Positions 1 to 10,318 of a stretch of 39,782 nt of DNA are shown here, one piece after another. Made by a program: the position numbers and the translations under genes. The DNA comes from JANXLO01 sp043762265 (GTDB lineage: Bacteria; Armatimonadota; Chthonomonadetes; Chthonomonadales; Chthonomonadaceae), in NCBI GenBank assembly GCA_043762265.1, contig JAYUMV010000292.1, positions 1-39,782 of the forward strand, given 5' to 3'. Under the pieces are notes generated by a model. That model made no database searches. It was not told the origin of the DNA and worked only from the letters and a program-made list of their open reading frames with translations. Each line of letters begins with the position of its first letter. The stretch's first letter is position 1.

Positions 1-106
1 TGCCCAAGAAAAATCTGTTGGCCTGACTGGGGAACTAACCAGCCCGCGCCAATAGGAGGCCCGTCTTTAAGAAGTTATTACACGCGACAGAGAAGGATAT
101 TCAGAA

Positions 107-499
107 ATGGCAAGCGTTCCTGCGGAACTTAAATACAGTAAATCCCACGAGTGGGTAAAGCTGGAAGGGGATGTGGCGGTCATCGGCATTACCGACCACG
201 CTCAGGCCGAACTCGGCGACATCACCTATCTGGACCTGCCGGAAGCCGGCCGCATGGTGCAGGCAGACGGTCTGTTCGGAGAGGTCGAGTCGGTGAAAGC
301 GGTATCGGAACTCTTTTCGCCACTCAGCGGGGAAGTGATCGAATCGAACACCGGAATCGCCACCGCTACGGAACTGGTCAACGAAGACCCTTACGGCAAA
401 GGCTGGCTCATCAAGGTGCGTCTCAGCGACACCGCAGAACTCGCAGCTCTACTGGATGCGGCGGATTATAAGAAGTTCGCCGATGAGGGAGGGCACTAA
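107..499 (+). CDS. gcvH: Glycine cleavage system H protein
   Basis: Lipoyl carrier of the glycine cleavage system: it shuttles the aminomethyl group from the P protein to the T protein and then to the L protein in the cytoplasm. At 130 residues it has the usual family length. The N-terminus (KYSKSHEWVKLEGD) and the lipoyl-lysine loop (GEVESVKAVSE, the lysine being the lipoylation site) are typical, as is the NEDPYGKGWLIKV stretch near the end. The ATG has an AAGGA-type ribosome site about 9 bases upstream. gcvP starts 3 bases after the stop, so the two are cotranscribed. A gcvT gene would be expected upstream, but the 106 bases available are too few to show it. Assignment is very secure. Confidence 0.97.
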   Translation: MASVPAELKYSKSHEWVKLEGDVAVIGITDHAQAELGDITYLDLPEAGRMVQADGLFGEVESVKAVSELFSPLSGEVIESNTGIATATELVNEDPYGKGWLIKVRLSDTAELAALLDAADYKKFADEGGH

Positions 500-502
500 G
501 GA

Positions 503-3406
<2,904 letters not shown>

Positions 3407-3457
3407 GGGCGGCGGTGGCAGGAACGACGGGGCTTCGTCCCTGCGTACAGAGAAAGA

Positions 3458-3512
3458 ACCGCGTCTGTCAAGAAACGTGATTTGTCGTATACGAACAATT
3501 GACAGACGCGGT
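3458..3512. repeat. Perfect 13-bp inverted repeat overlapping a -35 box (candidate operator)
   Basis: The arms ACCGCGTCTGTCA (3458-3470) and TGACAGACGCGGT (3500-3512) are exact reverse complements separated by 29 bases. The spacer itself contains the palindrome TCGTATACGA. The right arm covers the TTGACA -35 box of the response-regulator promoter. It could be a repressor site, or an RNA stem acting as gcvP terminator although no T-run follows. The overlap with the -35 box favours the operator reading. Confidence 0.6.
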
Positions 3513-3527
3513 CAGTTATGTTATACT
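3499..3527 (+). promoter_or_regulatory. Sigma-70 promoter of the response-regulator operon
   Basis: TTGACA (3499-3504) and TATACT (3522-3527) are separated by exactly 17 bases, which is close to the housekeeping consensus. Transcription would begin near 3534 and give a leader of about 90 bases before the response-regulator ATG. The -35 box is embedded in the right arm of the inverted repeat at 3458-3512. Confidence 0.8.
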
Positions 3528-3621
3528 GCACCTGAACTGGATGCTTACAAGGGACGTGCGCATGTAGAGCGCCACGCGCCTGCGCGCCACGAATTCTCAT
3601 GAAAATAGGGGAGCATAACCG

Positions 3622-4035
3622 ATGGCTAAGAAGATTTTGGCTGTAGACGACGAGCGACACATTGTGCGGCTTGTCCAGGTCAATCTGGAGCGTGCAGGCT
3701 ACGAAGTCGTAACCGCGTTTGACGGTAAGGACGCTCTGGAGAAGGTTGAACTGGAAAACCCGGATCTGGTGGTTCTCGACGTCATGATGCCGTACATGGA
3801 CGGTTTCGAAGTCCTGCAGAATCTCCGCAAGAATCCGGCGACCCGTGAGCTTCCGGTCATCATGCTGACGGCAAAAGCGCAGGATGCCGACGTTTTCCGG
3901 GGCTGGCAGAGTGGTGTAGACTGCTATCTGACCAAACCCTTCAACCCGATGGAGTTGATCTCCTTCGTGAAACGCATCTTCTCGTCTCAGGACGGCAGCG
4001 ATGGCGATGGTCAGGGCCGCATCAACATCGGCTAG
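3622..4035 (+). CDS. Stand-alone receiver-domain response regulator (CheY-like)
   Basis: A single receiver domain of 137 residues with no output domain. Acidic pocket residues D9 and D10, phospho-acceptor D53 in VVLDVMMP, T83 and K105 (in LTKPF) are all present, so it should be phosphorylatable. The tail (about residues 118-137, SQDGSDGDGQGRINIG) is polar and probably disordered. The ATG has GGGGAG at suitable distance. It has its own strong promoter. No histidine kinase lies nearby, so it is an orphan. The PilT genes 16 kb away hint at a motility role, but nothing in the sequence shows it. The next gene is a small membrane protein 61 bases downstream. Confidence 0.92.
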   Translation: MAKKILAVDDERHIVRLVQVNLERAGYEVVTAFDGKDALEKVELENPDLVVLDVMMPYMDGFEVLQNLRKNPATRELPVIMLTAKAQDADVFRGWQSGVDCYLTKPFNPMELISFVKRIFSSQDGSDGDGQGRINIG

Positions 4036-4096
4036 TCGCTCCGTTCACGCTGCCAGCAAGGTATCGTAAAGCGGAATCTTGGAAAGGAAACGGTCG

Positions 4097-4336
4097 TTGG
4101 AAGCCGGAAGTAAGAAGAGTATTGTCCTGTGGTCGAGCGTCGCGGCTGCCGCAGCAGGCATAGTCGCCGTGGCCGCGATATTCTCGTGGAAAGCCCGAAC
4201 ACTCTCCTCAGTGAAATTAGGAACGCACATTCGCGACGTTCAGGATGTGTTGTCGGACTGTGAAACTAAAATCCACGAGATCCAGAACCGTATTGCGGAG
4301 ATTCTGCCTTCGGTTTCCCAGACCTCGACCTCCTGA
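4097..4336 (+). CDS. Small membrane-anchored protein, YtxH-like
   Basis: A 79-residue protein with a basic N-terminus, one transmembrane segment (IVLWSSVAAAAAGIVAVAAI) and a cytoplasmic or periplasmic amphipathic tail rich in charged residues (VQDVLSDCETKIHEIQNRIAEIL), likely helical or coiled coil. This layout resembles YtxH-type general-stress proteins, though the sequence is too short for a firm assignment. The TTG at 4097 is chosen because GGAAAGGAAA lies just upstream; a TTG at 4079 would add six residues with a poorer ribosome site. It follows the response regulator and precedes a strong terminator, so the two probably form one transcript. Function unknown. Confidence 0.68.
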   Translation: MEAGSKKSIVLWSSVAAAAAGIVAVAAIFSWKARTLSSVKLGTHIRDVQDVLSDCETKIHEIQNRIAEILPSVSQTSTS

Positions 4337-4360
4337 ACCCAGGTTCAACAATCCCTACAA

Positions 4361-4407
4361 TTCAAAAACCCTTAGCTGAAGTGTCTATTCAGCTAAGGGT
4401 TTTTGAA
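4361..4407 (+). terminator. Strong rho-independent terminator (bidirectional)
   Basis: Perfect 20-base arms (4361-4380 and 4388-4407) enclose a 7-base loop. The stem core CCCTTAGCTGAA/TTCAGCTAAGGG is flanked by A5 and T5 runs, so it can work in both directions. It closes the response-regulator operon. Confidence 0.93.
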
Positions 4408-4432
4408 TCCTCTGAGTTTTGAATCCTCTGAG
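4401..4432. repeat. 16-bp perfect tandem duplication
   Basis: TTTTGAATCCTCTGAG occurs twice head-to-tail at 4401-4416 and 4417-4432. The first copy begins inside the T-run of the terminator, so this looks like a local slippage duplication. Confidence 0.85.
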
Positions 4433-4456
4433 TCCTGTATACGGTAATGTTTTTGT

Positions 4457-4685
4457 GATCCGTTGGAGGCAACGGATCCTATGATAGAAGACGCGAAGCA
4501 ATCGCAAAAACTACTTATGAATAACGTCCGATAATACAAGGTATGTTAAATTATCGGTGGGGGAGGCGGATTTTGTGGATTCTGATGCGGGCTGTCCGTT
4601 GGAGGCAACGGACAGCAAACGGAGTGCAAAAACACTTCCGTTGAACCTGCGCACAACGCAAATCACCTGCGCCCAGGTTCAACGG
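4457..4685. repeat. Gene-free hairpin cluster between convergent operons
   Basis: Two hairpins share the same 18-base core TCCGTTGGAGGCAACGGA (4459-4476 and 4595-4612): an 8-bp stem at 4457-4478 and a 10-bp stem at 4591-4616, both with loop GGAGGC. Between them is an 8-bp stem CCGATAAT/ATTATCGG (4528-4535 and 4550-4557). A 12-bp inverted repeat CCGTTGAACCTG/CAGGTTCAACGG (4638-4649 and 4674-4685) follows, and CCCAGGTTCAAC in it also occurs at 4338-4349. No coding potential is seen in 4408-4711. The last stem may act as terminator for the bfn gene on the minus strand; the others resemble REP-type elements or RNA structures. Confidence 0.7.
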
Positions 4686-4711
4686 GGATAAAGGAAGAAA
4701 AAGGAATGGGA

Positions 4712-5263
4712 TCATTCGCTCTCAGTCTGAGTGGATTCCAGGATGGCTTCGGCGACGTAGATCGGTGCACGGAAGCGCAGGCCCAGGGCGATGGCATCGC
4801 TCGGACGGGAATCGATTTCCATGACATCCTTAGTGCCTTCTCGCGTCAAATAGATCTTGGCGTAGAAGGTATCCTGCCAGAGATCATCGATGATGACGCG
4901 GTCTACCTTCGTTCCCAGCCGTTCCAGCATCGTTCGCATCAGATCGTGGGTGTAAGGTCGATCCGGGATTTCGTCGGAGATCGCCAGGGAGATCGCATAG
5001 GCGACGTCCCGAACCACAAAGATCCGCAGTTCTCGACCGCGATTGTCACGCAGCAGCACAAAAGTCGTGATCGGTGCGGAGGGATTGGCGTTCGGCCCGC
5101 TGACAATCCCCTCGAACACATTGACGACTTTGACTTCCTTTTCGTAAAGCGGACGTGGGGCACGATTTTCCGGCTCCACAGAACCGTCTTCCAGCGGAAA
5201 ACGCCTCTCGTCCTCCGGCTTGTTCCAATCGCCGCCGAATATTCCCTCAAAATCGCTGCTCAC
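4712..5263 (-). CDS. Bifunctional nuclease family protein (BFN/DUF151 domain)
   Basis: The BFN family was first described as bacterial and plant proteins with DNase/RNase activity, often stress related. The domain spans about residues 40-175: EVKVVNVFEGIVSG near its start, then LLRDNRGRELRIFVV and the diagnostic EIDSRPSDAIALGLR near the C-terminus. The GTG at 5263 is chosen because CGGAGG lies 6 bases upstream; a TTG at 5296 would add 11 basic residues but lacks a ribosome site. A C-terminal UvrB/UvrC motif found in some relatives is absent. It lies 93 bases downstream of rho with no clear terminator between, so it is probably cotranscribed with rho. Confidence 0.88.
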   Translation of the reverse strand: MSSDFEGIFGGDWNKPEDERRFPLEDGSVEPENRAPRPLYEKEVKVVNVFEGIVSGPNANPSAPITTFVLLRDNRGRELRIFVVRDVAYAISLAISDEIPDRPYTHDLMRTMLERLGTKVDRVIIDDLWQDTFYAKIYLTREGTKDVMEIDSRPSDAIALGLRFRAPIYVAEAILESTQTESE

Positions 5264-5356
5264 GTCTTGCCTCCGCCGAACAGGTTTACGGAACAATCGT
5301 CGTATCTGCTCGTTCTTACCGGCTTACCGGTCCAAGGACCTGCCCAGGGACCAGCA

Positions 5357-6637
5357 TTAATCCGCCTTCAACGTTTTATCTACCATGACAAGGAAATCCT
5401 TGTTGGCCTTCGTGTGCTGCAGTCTCTCCTTGAGCAGTTCGGTCGCCTCCATGGGGTCCAGGCCGTGCAGGAGACGGCGTAGCTTGCCGATCTGACGGTA
5501 GGTCTCTTCATCATAAAGAAGCTCATCGTGGCGCGTACCGGACTTAAGAGAGATCGCAGGGAAGATACGCTTGTCCGCAAGGCTTCGGTCCAGTTCGACC
5601 TCCATGTTGCCGGTACCTTTGTACTCTTCGAAGATGAGATCGTCCATGCGGCTGCCTGTTTCGACCAGCGCTGTGGCCAGAATCGTCAGACTTCCCCCCT
5701 CTTCTATGTTACGTGCTGCTCCAAAAAATCGTTTCGGTCGGTAGAGAGCCGCAGGATCGAGGCCTCCTGCCAGGGTGCGACCACTCGGGGTGACGGTCAG
5801 GTTGGAGGCGCGCGTATAGCGTGTCAGGCTGTCCATCAGCACCACGACATCCCGCTTGCTCTCTGCCAACCGCTTCGCCTGCTCCAGCACCATCTCTGCG
5901 ACCCGCATATGATTTTCCGGAGTCTCATCGAAGGTCGAGCTGATGACCTCGCCTTTGACCGAGCGTCGAATATCCGTCACTTCTTCCGGCCGCTCATCGA
6001 TCAACAAGACGATCAGAATGCACTCCGGATGGTTCACCACAATAGCATTCGCGATCGTCTTCAGGATCGTCGTCTTACCGGCCTTCGGCTGCGCCACGAT
6101 CATTCCGCGCTGGCCTTTGCCGACAGGAGAAATGAGGTCCATGATGCGGCCCGTCATCTCGGTGCGTGTCGTCTCCAGTTGCAGGCGCTCATTGGGATAG
6201 ATCGGGGTCAGGTCATCGAAATTGACGCGGTTGCGCGCTACATCCGGATCCACCCCGTTGACCGCTTCGACACGGAGCAGACCGTAGTACTTCTCCGACT
6301 CTTTCGGAGGACGCACCTGGCCGGTCACTTCATCGCCGGTCTTCAACACAAAGCGTTTGATCTGCGTCTGGGAGACATAGATGTCTTCCGCATTCGGAGA
6401 AAAGTTGCTGCGACGCAGAAACCCCCACCCGTCCGGCAGGATCTCCAGGATGCCCTTGGCAAAGATCACACCGTTGCGATCCGACTGCACCTGCAGGATC
6501 CTGCCGATCAGCTCATCCTTGCGGGTATTGGGGCCGGTGCCGTTCGATACGCCGAGGTCGCGAGCCAACTCATGCAGGTCGTTGAGGCTCTTATTTTCCA
6601 GGTCAGAGAGATTGGTACTTCCGAGGAGCTCTTCCAT
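5357..6637 (-). CDS. rho: Transcription termination factor Rho
   Basis: Hexameric RNA-dependent ATPase that terminates transcription. Residues 1-50 form the Rho N-terminal helical domain (SLNDLHELARDLGV). Residues 55-130 form the RNA-binding cold-shock-like domain (GILEILPDGWGFLRRSNFSPNAEDIYVS split around the RNP-like core). The ATPase domain has P-loop QPKAGKTT (Lys188), LLIDERPEEVTD, Walker B VVVLMDSLTR and the Q/R-loop region TGSRMDDLIFEEYKGTGNME. The 426 residues match the short, insertion-free form. The ATG is preceded by AAGGTGA. It has its own promoter and a leader of nearly 400 bases, suggesting autoregulation as known for E. coli rho. Confidence 0.97.
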   Translation of the reverse strand: MEELLGSTNLSDLENKSLNDLHELARDLGVSNGTGPNTRKDELIGRILQVQSDRNGVIFAKGILEILPDGWGFLRRSNFSPNAEDIYVSQTQIKRFVLKTGDEVTGQVRPPKESEKYYGLLRVEAVNGVDPDVARNRVNFDDLTPIYPNERLQLETTRTEMTGRIMDLISPVGKGQRGMIVAQPKAGKTTILKTIANAIVVNHPECILIVLLIDERPEEVTDIRRSVKGEVISSTFDETPENHMRVAEMVLEQAKRLAESKRDVVVLMDSLTRYTRASNLTVTPSGRTLAGGLDPAALYRPKRFFGAARNIEEGGSLTILATALVETGSRMDDLIFEEYKGTGNMEVELDRSLADKRIFPAISLKSGTRHDELLYDEETYRQIGKLRRLLHGLDPMEATELLKERLQHTKANKDFLVMVDKTLKAD

Positions 6638-7022
6638 ACGATTAATTCACCTTAGGCAGCGAGAATACACAGCGGAGTTTCGGGAGACCATGGAAAGAAG
6701 AACCTTTCCGTCTCCGTCGCCGGTGTCAGATTGTAGATTGATAAGTACACGATTTCAGGTTCAAGGCAGGAATGGTTGTAAATGGGAATGAAAAGGCATG
6801 AGACCGATACAGGAGACTTCAGGAATGTCTTTGATGGTGAGTAAGTAGGTAACGCACGTCCAGACCCGGCACTCCTGAACCCAAGAGAAAATCAATGAGG
6901 ACAATGGCTCCAAGGAACCGAACCCGTGACGAAAATTTCGCGGGGCGGACGTTTCGGAGGGTGGGGAAAGAGAGTGACGGACGGGTCCAGTTCGTAGAAT
7001 CGTCGTGGACAGACGATGGAAC
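6638..7022 (-). promoter_or_regulatory. Long pyrimidine-rich 5' leader of rho
   Basis: About 385 bases lie between the predicted start of transcription and the rho ATG. Read on the minus strand, the first ~120 bases (7022 down to about 6900) are C/U-rich and G-poor in stretches, for example CACTCTCTTTCCCCACCCTCC. Such unstructured C-rich RNA is what Rho loads on. No strong hairpin or convincing leader peptide is visible. Role as an autoregulatory rut-type leader is inferred. Confidence 0.45.
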
Positions 7023-7028
7023 TCCTCT

Positions 7029-7057
7029 ATTATAGCACAGCATCTCTTCTTTGTCTA
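7029..7057 (-). promoter_or_regulatory. Promoter of rho
   Basis: On the minus strand, TAGACA (7057-7052) and a perfect TATAAT (7034-7029) are spaced by 17 bases. It points at rho and lies about 100 bases past the hpt stop, so rho is transcribed separately from guaA-hpt. Confidence 0.8.
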
Positions 7058-7159
7058 CTCTCCACACGGAAATTTCGAATTCCTTACCAGAATCTCCGCA
7101 TAGACTGCATCGAAACGGTTCGGCGAACAGGAGGAAGGAGCGTGTCCCCCACCCGTTTT

Positions 7160-7798
7160 TTACGCTTCTCCTACACGGTTACCCCCCTCCGGCATATCGG
7201 AGGCTCCTGGGGCCAATGTAAGTATTCCGATGTAACGTAAGCTCCGGTAGTTCTCCGCATAGTCCATTCCGTACCCGATGACAAACCGATCGGGTATTTC
7301 GAAACCTCTATAGTTGACAGCCACTTCGACCCGACGGCGAGAGGGCTTGTCCAGCAGCACGCACACCCCCACACTCCGCGCATGGCGGGCGCGTAACGAC
7401 TCGATCAGGTAGCTGAAGCGCAGCGTCAAACCGGTGTCGATGATGTCTTCCACGATTAGCACATGTTTGCCAGCGACAGAGGCGTCCAGATCCTTTAGAA
7501 TACGCACTTCCCCGGAGGTCTGGGTGGCAGCGCCGTAAGAGGAGATGGCGACGAAGTCGAACTCGACAGGCCGGTCAATGCAACGCACCAGGTCCGCCAG
7601 AAACAGAGCTGCCCCCTTCAATACGCCTACCAGCAGAAGCGGTTCTGTCGGATCGGGAAAGTCCCTCCCAATCGCCTCTCCCATCTCCCGCACACGCTTC
7701 TGGATCTGCTCCTCCGAAATCATGACATCGATGCTATGCGAAGGCAATGCCTGAGGTACGGTCTCTACGGGAGCCACAGATCCATGCAGATGTTCCAT
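7160..7798 (-). CDS. hpt: Hypoxanthine(-guanine) phosphoribosyltransferase
   Basis: Purine salvage enzyme that joins hypoxanthine or guanine to PRPP to give IMP or GMP. The PRPP-binding loop HVLIVEDIIDTGLTL and the substrate motifs VGVLKGAALFLADL, DFVAISSYG and FVIGYGMDYAENYR are all present. The ATG at 7798 is preferred because AAGGGG lies just upstream; a GTG at 7819 would overlap the end of guaA. The first ~20 residues before the conserved core are a little longer than in most relatives. It follows guaA by 11 bases in the same operon, which groups the salvage and de novo routes to GMP. Confidence 0.93.
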   Translation of the reverse strand: MEHLHGSVAPVETVPQALPSHSIDVMISEEQIQKRVREMGEAIGRDFPDPTEPLLLVGVLKGAALFLADLVRCIDRPVEFDFVAISSYGAATQTSGEVRILKDLDASVAGKHVLIVEDIIDTGLTLRFSYLIESLRARHARSVGVCVLLDKPSRRRVEVAVNYRGFEIPDRFVIGYGMDYAENYRSLRYIGILTLAPGASDMPEGGNRVGEA

Positions 7799-7809
7799 TG
7801 TATCGCCCC

Positions 7810-9384
7810 TTACTCCCATTCGATCGTTGCAGGTGGCTTGGAACTGATGTCGTAGACAACACGGTTGATGCCGACCACTTCATTGACGATTCGACTGCTC
7901 ACTCGGTCCAGAAAGTCGTAAGGCAGGCGCGCCCAGGTCGCGGTCATAAAGTCCTCCGTAGTCACGGCACGCAGAATGATCGGATGCCCATAGGTCCGCA
8001 GGTCTCCCATCACTCCTACGCTGCGCACCGGGGCCAGCACCGCCAAGGCCTGCGATACCGAGTTGTAGAGCCCCTGCTCCCGCAGTTCCGCTATGAAGAT
8101 CGCATCGGCTTCCTGCAGCATCCGCAGCCGCTCTGCGGTCACCTCGCCCAGGATGCGAATGGCCAGCCCCGGGCCGGGGAACGGATGCCGCCAGACGATG
8201 GTATCCGGCAGCCCGAGTTCCGCCGCTACTGCCCTCGCCTCGTCTTTAAAAAGCAATCGCAGAGGCTCGATCACTTTCAGCAGCATATCTTCCGGCAATC
8301 CGCCGACATTGTGATGTGTCTTGATGGTGACGGAGTTTTTGCTGCCTCCGCTCTCGATGACATCCGGATAGAGCGTGCCCTGCGCCAGATAGGTCGCGCC
8401 GCGCAGCTCTTCCGCGTACTCTTCAAACACCCGGACAAACTCTTCTCCTATGATCTTCCGCTTGCGCTCCGGGTCTTCGATCCCGGCCAGGCGCTGCAGG
8501 AAGCGCTCCCGCACATCCGCATAGATGAGTTTGATTCCGAACGCCTTTGCAAAATCGTCCCGCACCTGCTCGGCCTCCCCTTGCCGCAGCAGGCCATGAT
8601 CGACAAAGATACAGGTGAGCTGATCCCCGATCGCCTTGTGCATGAGCGCCGCCACACAGCAGCTATCGATTCCCCCGGAGACACCGCATACCACGCCAGC
8701 GTCCCCTACTTCGGCCCGGATCGCGGCAACGGCTTCATCGACGAAATGCGCAGGCGTCCAGGTCCCGGTACAGCCACACGGTCCCATCAGGAAATTGCGC
8801 AGCAACTGCGTTCCGAAGGGCGTATGCGCCACCTCAGGGTGAAACTGCACGCCATAGAGGTGGCGCGTCTCATCTGCCATCGCCGCAATGGGAGCGCTCT
8901 GTGTGGTCGCAGTCGTGTGGAATCCAACGGGAGGGGTAATCACATGGTCCCCATGGCTCATCCAACACGGCACCGTGCCTGCTGTCCCCGCAGAGGACTG
9001 GGTATCCCCTACCCCAAGGAATAGCGGCGCTGGCTCCAGAATCGTGAGATCGGCGTGGCCATACTCCCGACGTTCGGAAGGCTGCACGTCGCCCCCGAGT
9101 TGATATGCCATCAACTGCTGTCCGTAACAGATTCCCAGGACTGGGATACCCAGGTCATAGACGCGACTGTCGGCATGGGGAGCGCCAGGCTCGTAGACAC
9201 TAGAGGGGCCGCCGGAAAAGATGATCCCGCGTGGTCGCTTGGCCGCAATCGTCTCCGCCGACGTGTCGAACGGCAGAATCTCCGAATAGACGCGACATTC
9301 CCGCACACGGCGCGCAATCAACTGGGTATACTGCGCCCCAAAATCCAAAATCACAACCACTTCTTCGGTCGCATCCATCGCCAT
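7810..9384 (-). CDS. guaA: GMP synthase (glutamine-hydrolysing)
   Basis: Converts XMP, glutamine and ATP to GMP. The N-terminal class I glutamine amidotransferase domain (about residues 8-200) has the nucleophile C86 in LGICYGQQ and the FHPEV His-Glu pair. The ATP pyrophosphatase domain follows with SGGIDS, and the C-terminal dimerisation domain ends in the family-typical ISSKPPATIEWE. Length 524 is normal. The start lies 3 bases after the stop of the upstream hypothetical gene, and hpt follows after 11 bases, forming a three-gene operon. Confidence 0.97.
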   Translation of the reverse strand: MAMDATEEVVVILDFGAQYTQLIARRVRECRVYSEILPFDTSAETIAAKRPRGIIFSGGPSSVYEPGAPHADSRVYDLGIPVLGICYGQQLMAYQLGGDVQPSERREYGHADLTILEPAPLFLGVGDTQSSAGTAGTVPCWMSHGDHVITPPVGFHTTATTQSAPIAAMADETRHLYGVQFHPEVAHTPFGTQLLRNFLMGPCGCTGTWTPAHFVDEAVAAIRAEVGDAGVVCGVSGGIDSCCVAALMHKAIGDQLTCIFVDHGLLRQGEAEQVRDDFAKAFGIKLIYADVRERFLQRLAGIEDPERKRKIIGEEFVRVFEEYAEELRGATYLAQGTLYPDVIESGGSKNSVTIKTHHNVGGLPEDMLLKVIEPLRLLFKDEARAVAAELGLPDTIVWRHPFPGPGLAIRILGEVTAERLRMLQEADAIFIAELREQGLYNSVSQALAVLAPVRSVGVMGDLRTYGHPIILRAVTTEDFMTATWARLPYDFLDRVSSRIVNEVVGINRVVYDISSKPPATIEWE

Positions 9385-9387
9385 AAC

Positions 9388-10182
9388 CTACTCGTCCTCC
9401 GTATCTTCTTCGTCCGGGCGCTCGCTCCGCTCTTCTAAAATGACGGCCCGGGGAGTTCGGCCAGCAAGCCGCTCCTGTTCGTTCTCGATCCAGTACAGGT
9501 AGGTATCGAGCAACTGGGAGCGCACGGCCTCATAGTCCATGCCATCCAGCAACAGAGTCGCGCGTTCCGTCTGCCAGAGCTCATTGGCTTCCTGATACAG
9601 AGTCGCTTCTCGCCACCCCATCGTGGCGCCCCAGAACATTCCGTCGCCCATCTCCCTGGGCAGCCAGAGGCAGCGGACATCCAGTTCGTCTTCCAACTCT
9701 TCACACCACAACCGGTAACCACGCTGCCACTCCACCTCGTCTTCGGGGTCCAGAGCCTTATACTGCTCACGCCGTTTCCGATATAGAATGCCGTCGTCGA
9801 GCACGCCTCGGACCCAATCCGGAACCCGGATCGCCTGTTCCGCCTGGAGATAGAGGCTCAGGCGTCGGAGCGAATCGGGCAGGCGTTCTTCTGTCTCCGC
9901 ATCGGCAATGGACTGGCGAATATAGTGGCTGAAGACGAACCAGCGCAATTCGAACTCGTTCATGTCGCGAATGGACTTCTGATAGTGGTTGGCCAGGTAG
10001 TCGAGGAGACTCTCCGCGTTGAAACAGTCCTGTTGGGCTGTTCGGGTATCGAGTCCGGCCTCGCCTTCCAGCCAGGCGACAAACCCGTCCAGGAGATCAT
10101 AGGCCTCGTCCAGGAGTTCGCCGATGCGGGACTCACTTTCCTGTGAATCGTCCTGCGGTTGCCAGTCGTTCTGTTCCGTCAT
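9388..10182 (-). CDS. Acidic conserved-looking hypothetical protein upstream of guaA
   Basis: I do not recognise this 264-residue protein. It is strongly acidic and rich in Trp, Glu, Arg and Leu, predicted almost wholly alpha-helical, with no signal peptide or membrane segment. The N-terminus (DDSQESESRIGELLDEAYDL) and the C-terminus (EERSERPDEEDTEDE) are low-complexity acidic tails; the middle has motifs such as ELRWFVFSHYIRQS and MGWREATLYQEANELW. The ATG has GGGAG 6 bases upstream. Its stop lies 3 bases before the guaA start, so the two are translationally linked. That suggests a housekeeping or regulatory link but not a function. Confidence 0.8.
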   Translation of the reverse strand: MTEQNDWQPQDDSQESESRIGELLDEAYDLLDGFVAWLEGEAGLDTRTAQQDCFNAESLLDYLANHYQKSIRDMNEFELRWFVFSHYIRQSIADAETEERLPDSLRRLSLYLQAEQAIRVPDWVRGVLDDGILYRKRREQYKALDPEDEVEWQRGYRLWCEELEDELDVRCLWLPREMGDGMFWGATMGWREATLYQEANELWQTERATLLLDGMDYEAVRSQLLDTYLYWIENEQERLAGRTPRAVILEERSERPDEEDTEDE

Positions 10183-10318
10183 ACCAACTCCCGTTACACC
10201 TATTGAACCTGTGGAAAAATGAAATCTGAAACTGCGGGGAATACCGTCGATGCAGAGGTGATCGTGTCCAGCGTGTTCACCGCCCGGTAGCGACCGGAGC
10301 AGTTCCTAGTAAAGACGA

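Noticed and set aside
1..106. Glycine riboswitch or end of gcvT before gcvH
   Set aside because: Only 106 bases are available; no aptamer-like structure is clear and the possible short gcvT tail cannot be confirmed.
4523..4535. CCGATAA as a sigma-28 (flagellar) -10 box
   Set aside because: No TAAA-type -35 element at the required 15-base spacing at this site or at 15481.
6819..7067. 82-residue frame upstream of rho as a leader peptide
   Set aside because: Its start lies upstream of the -10 box of the rho promoter, so it would not be on that transcript, and no ribosome site is seen.
7747..9024. 425-residue open frame opposite guaA/hpt
   Set aside because: Antisense shadow of guaA; no motif, no ribosome site, composition typical of a complement frame.
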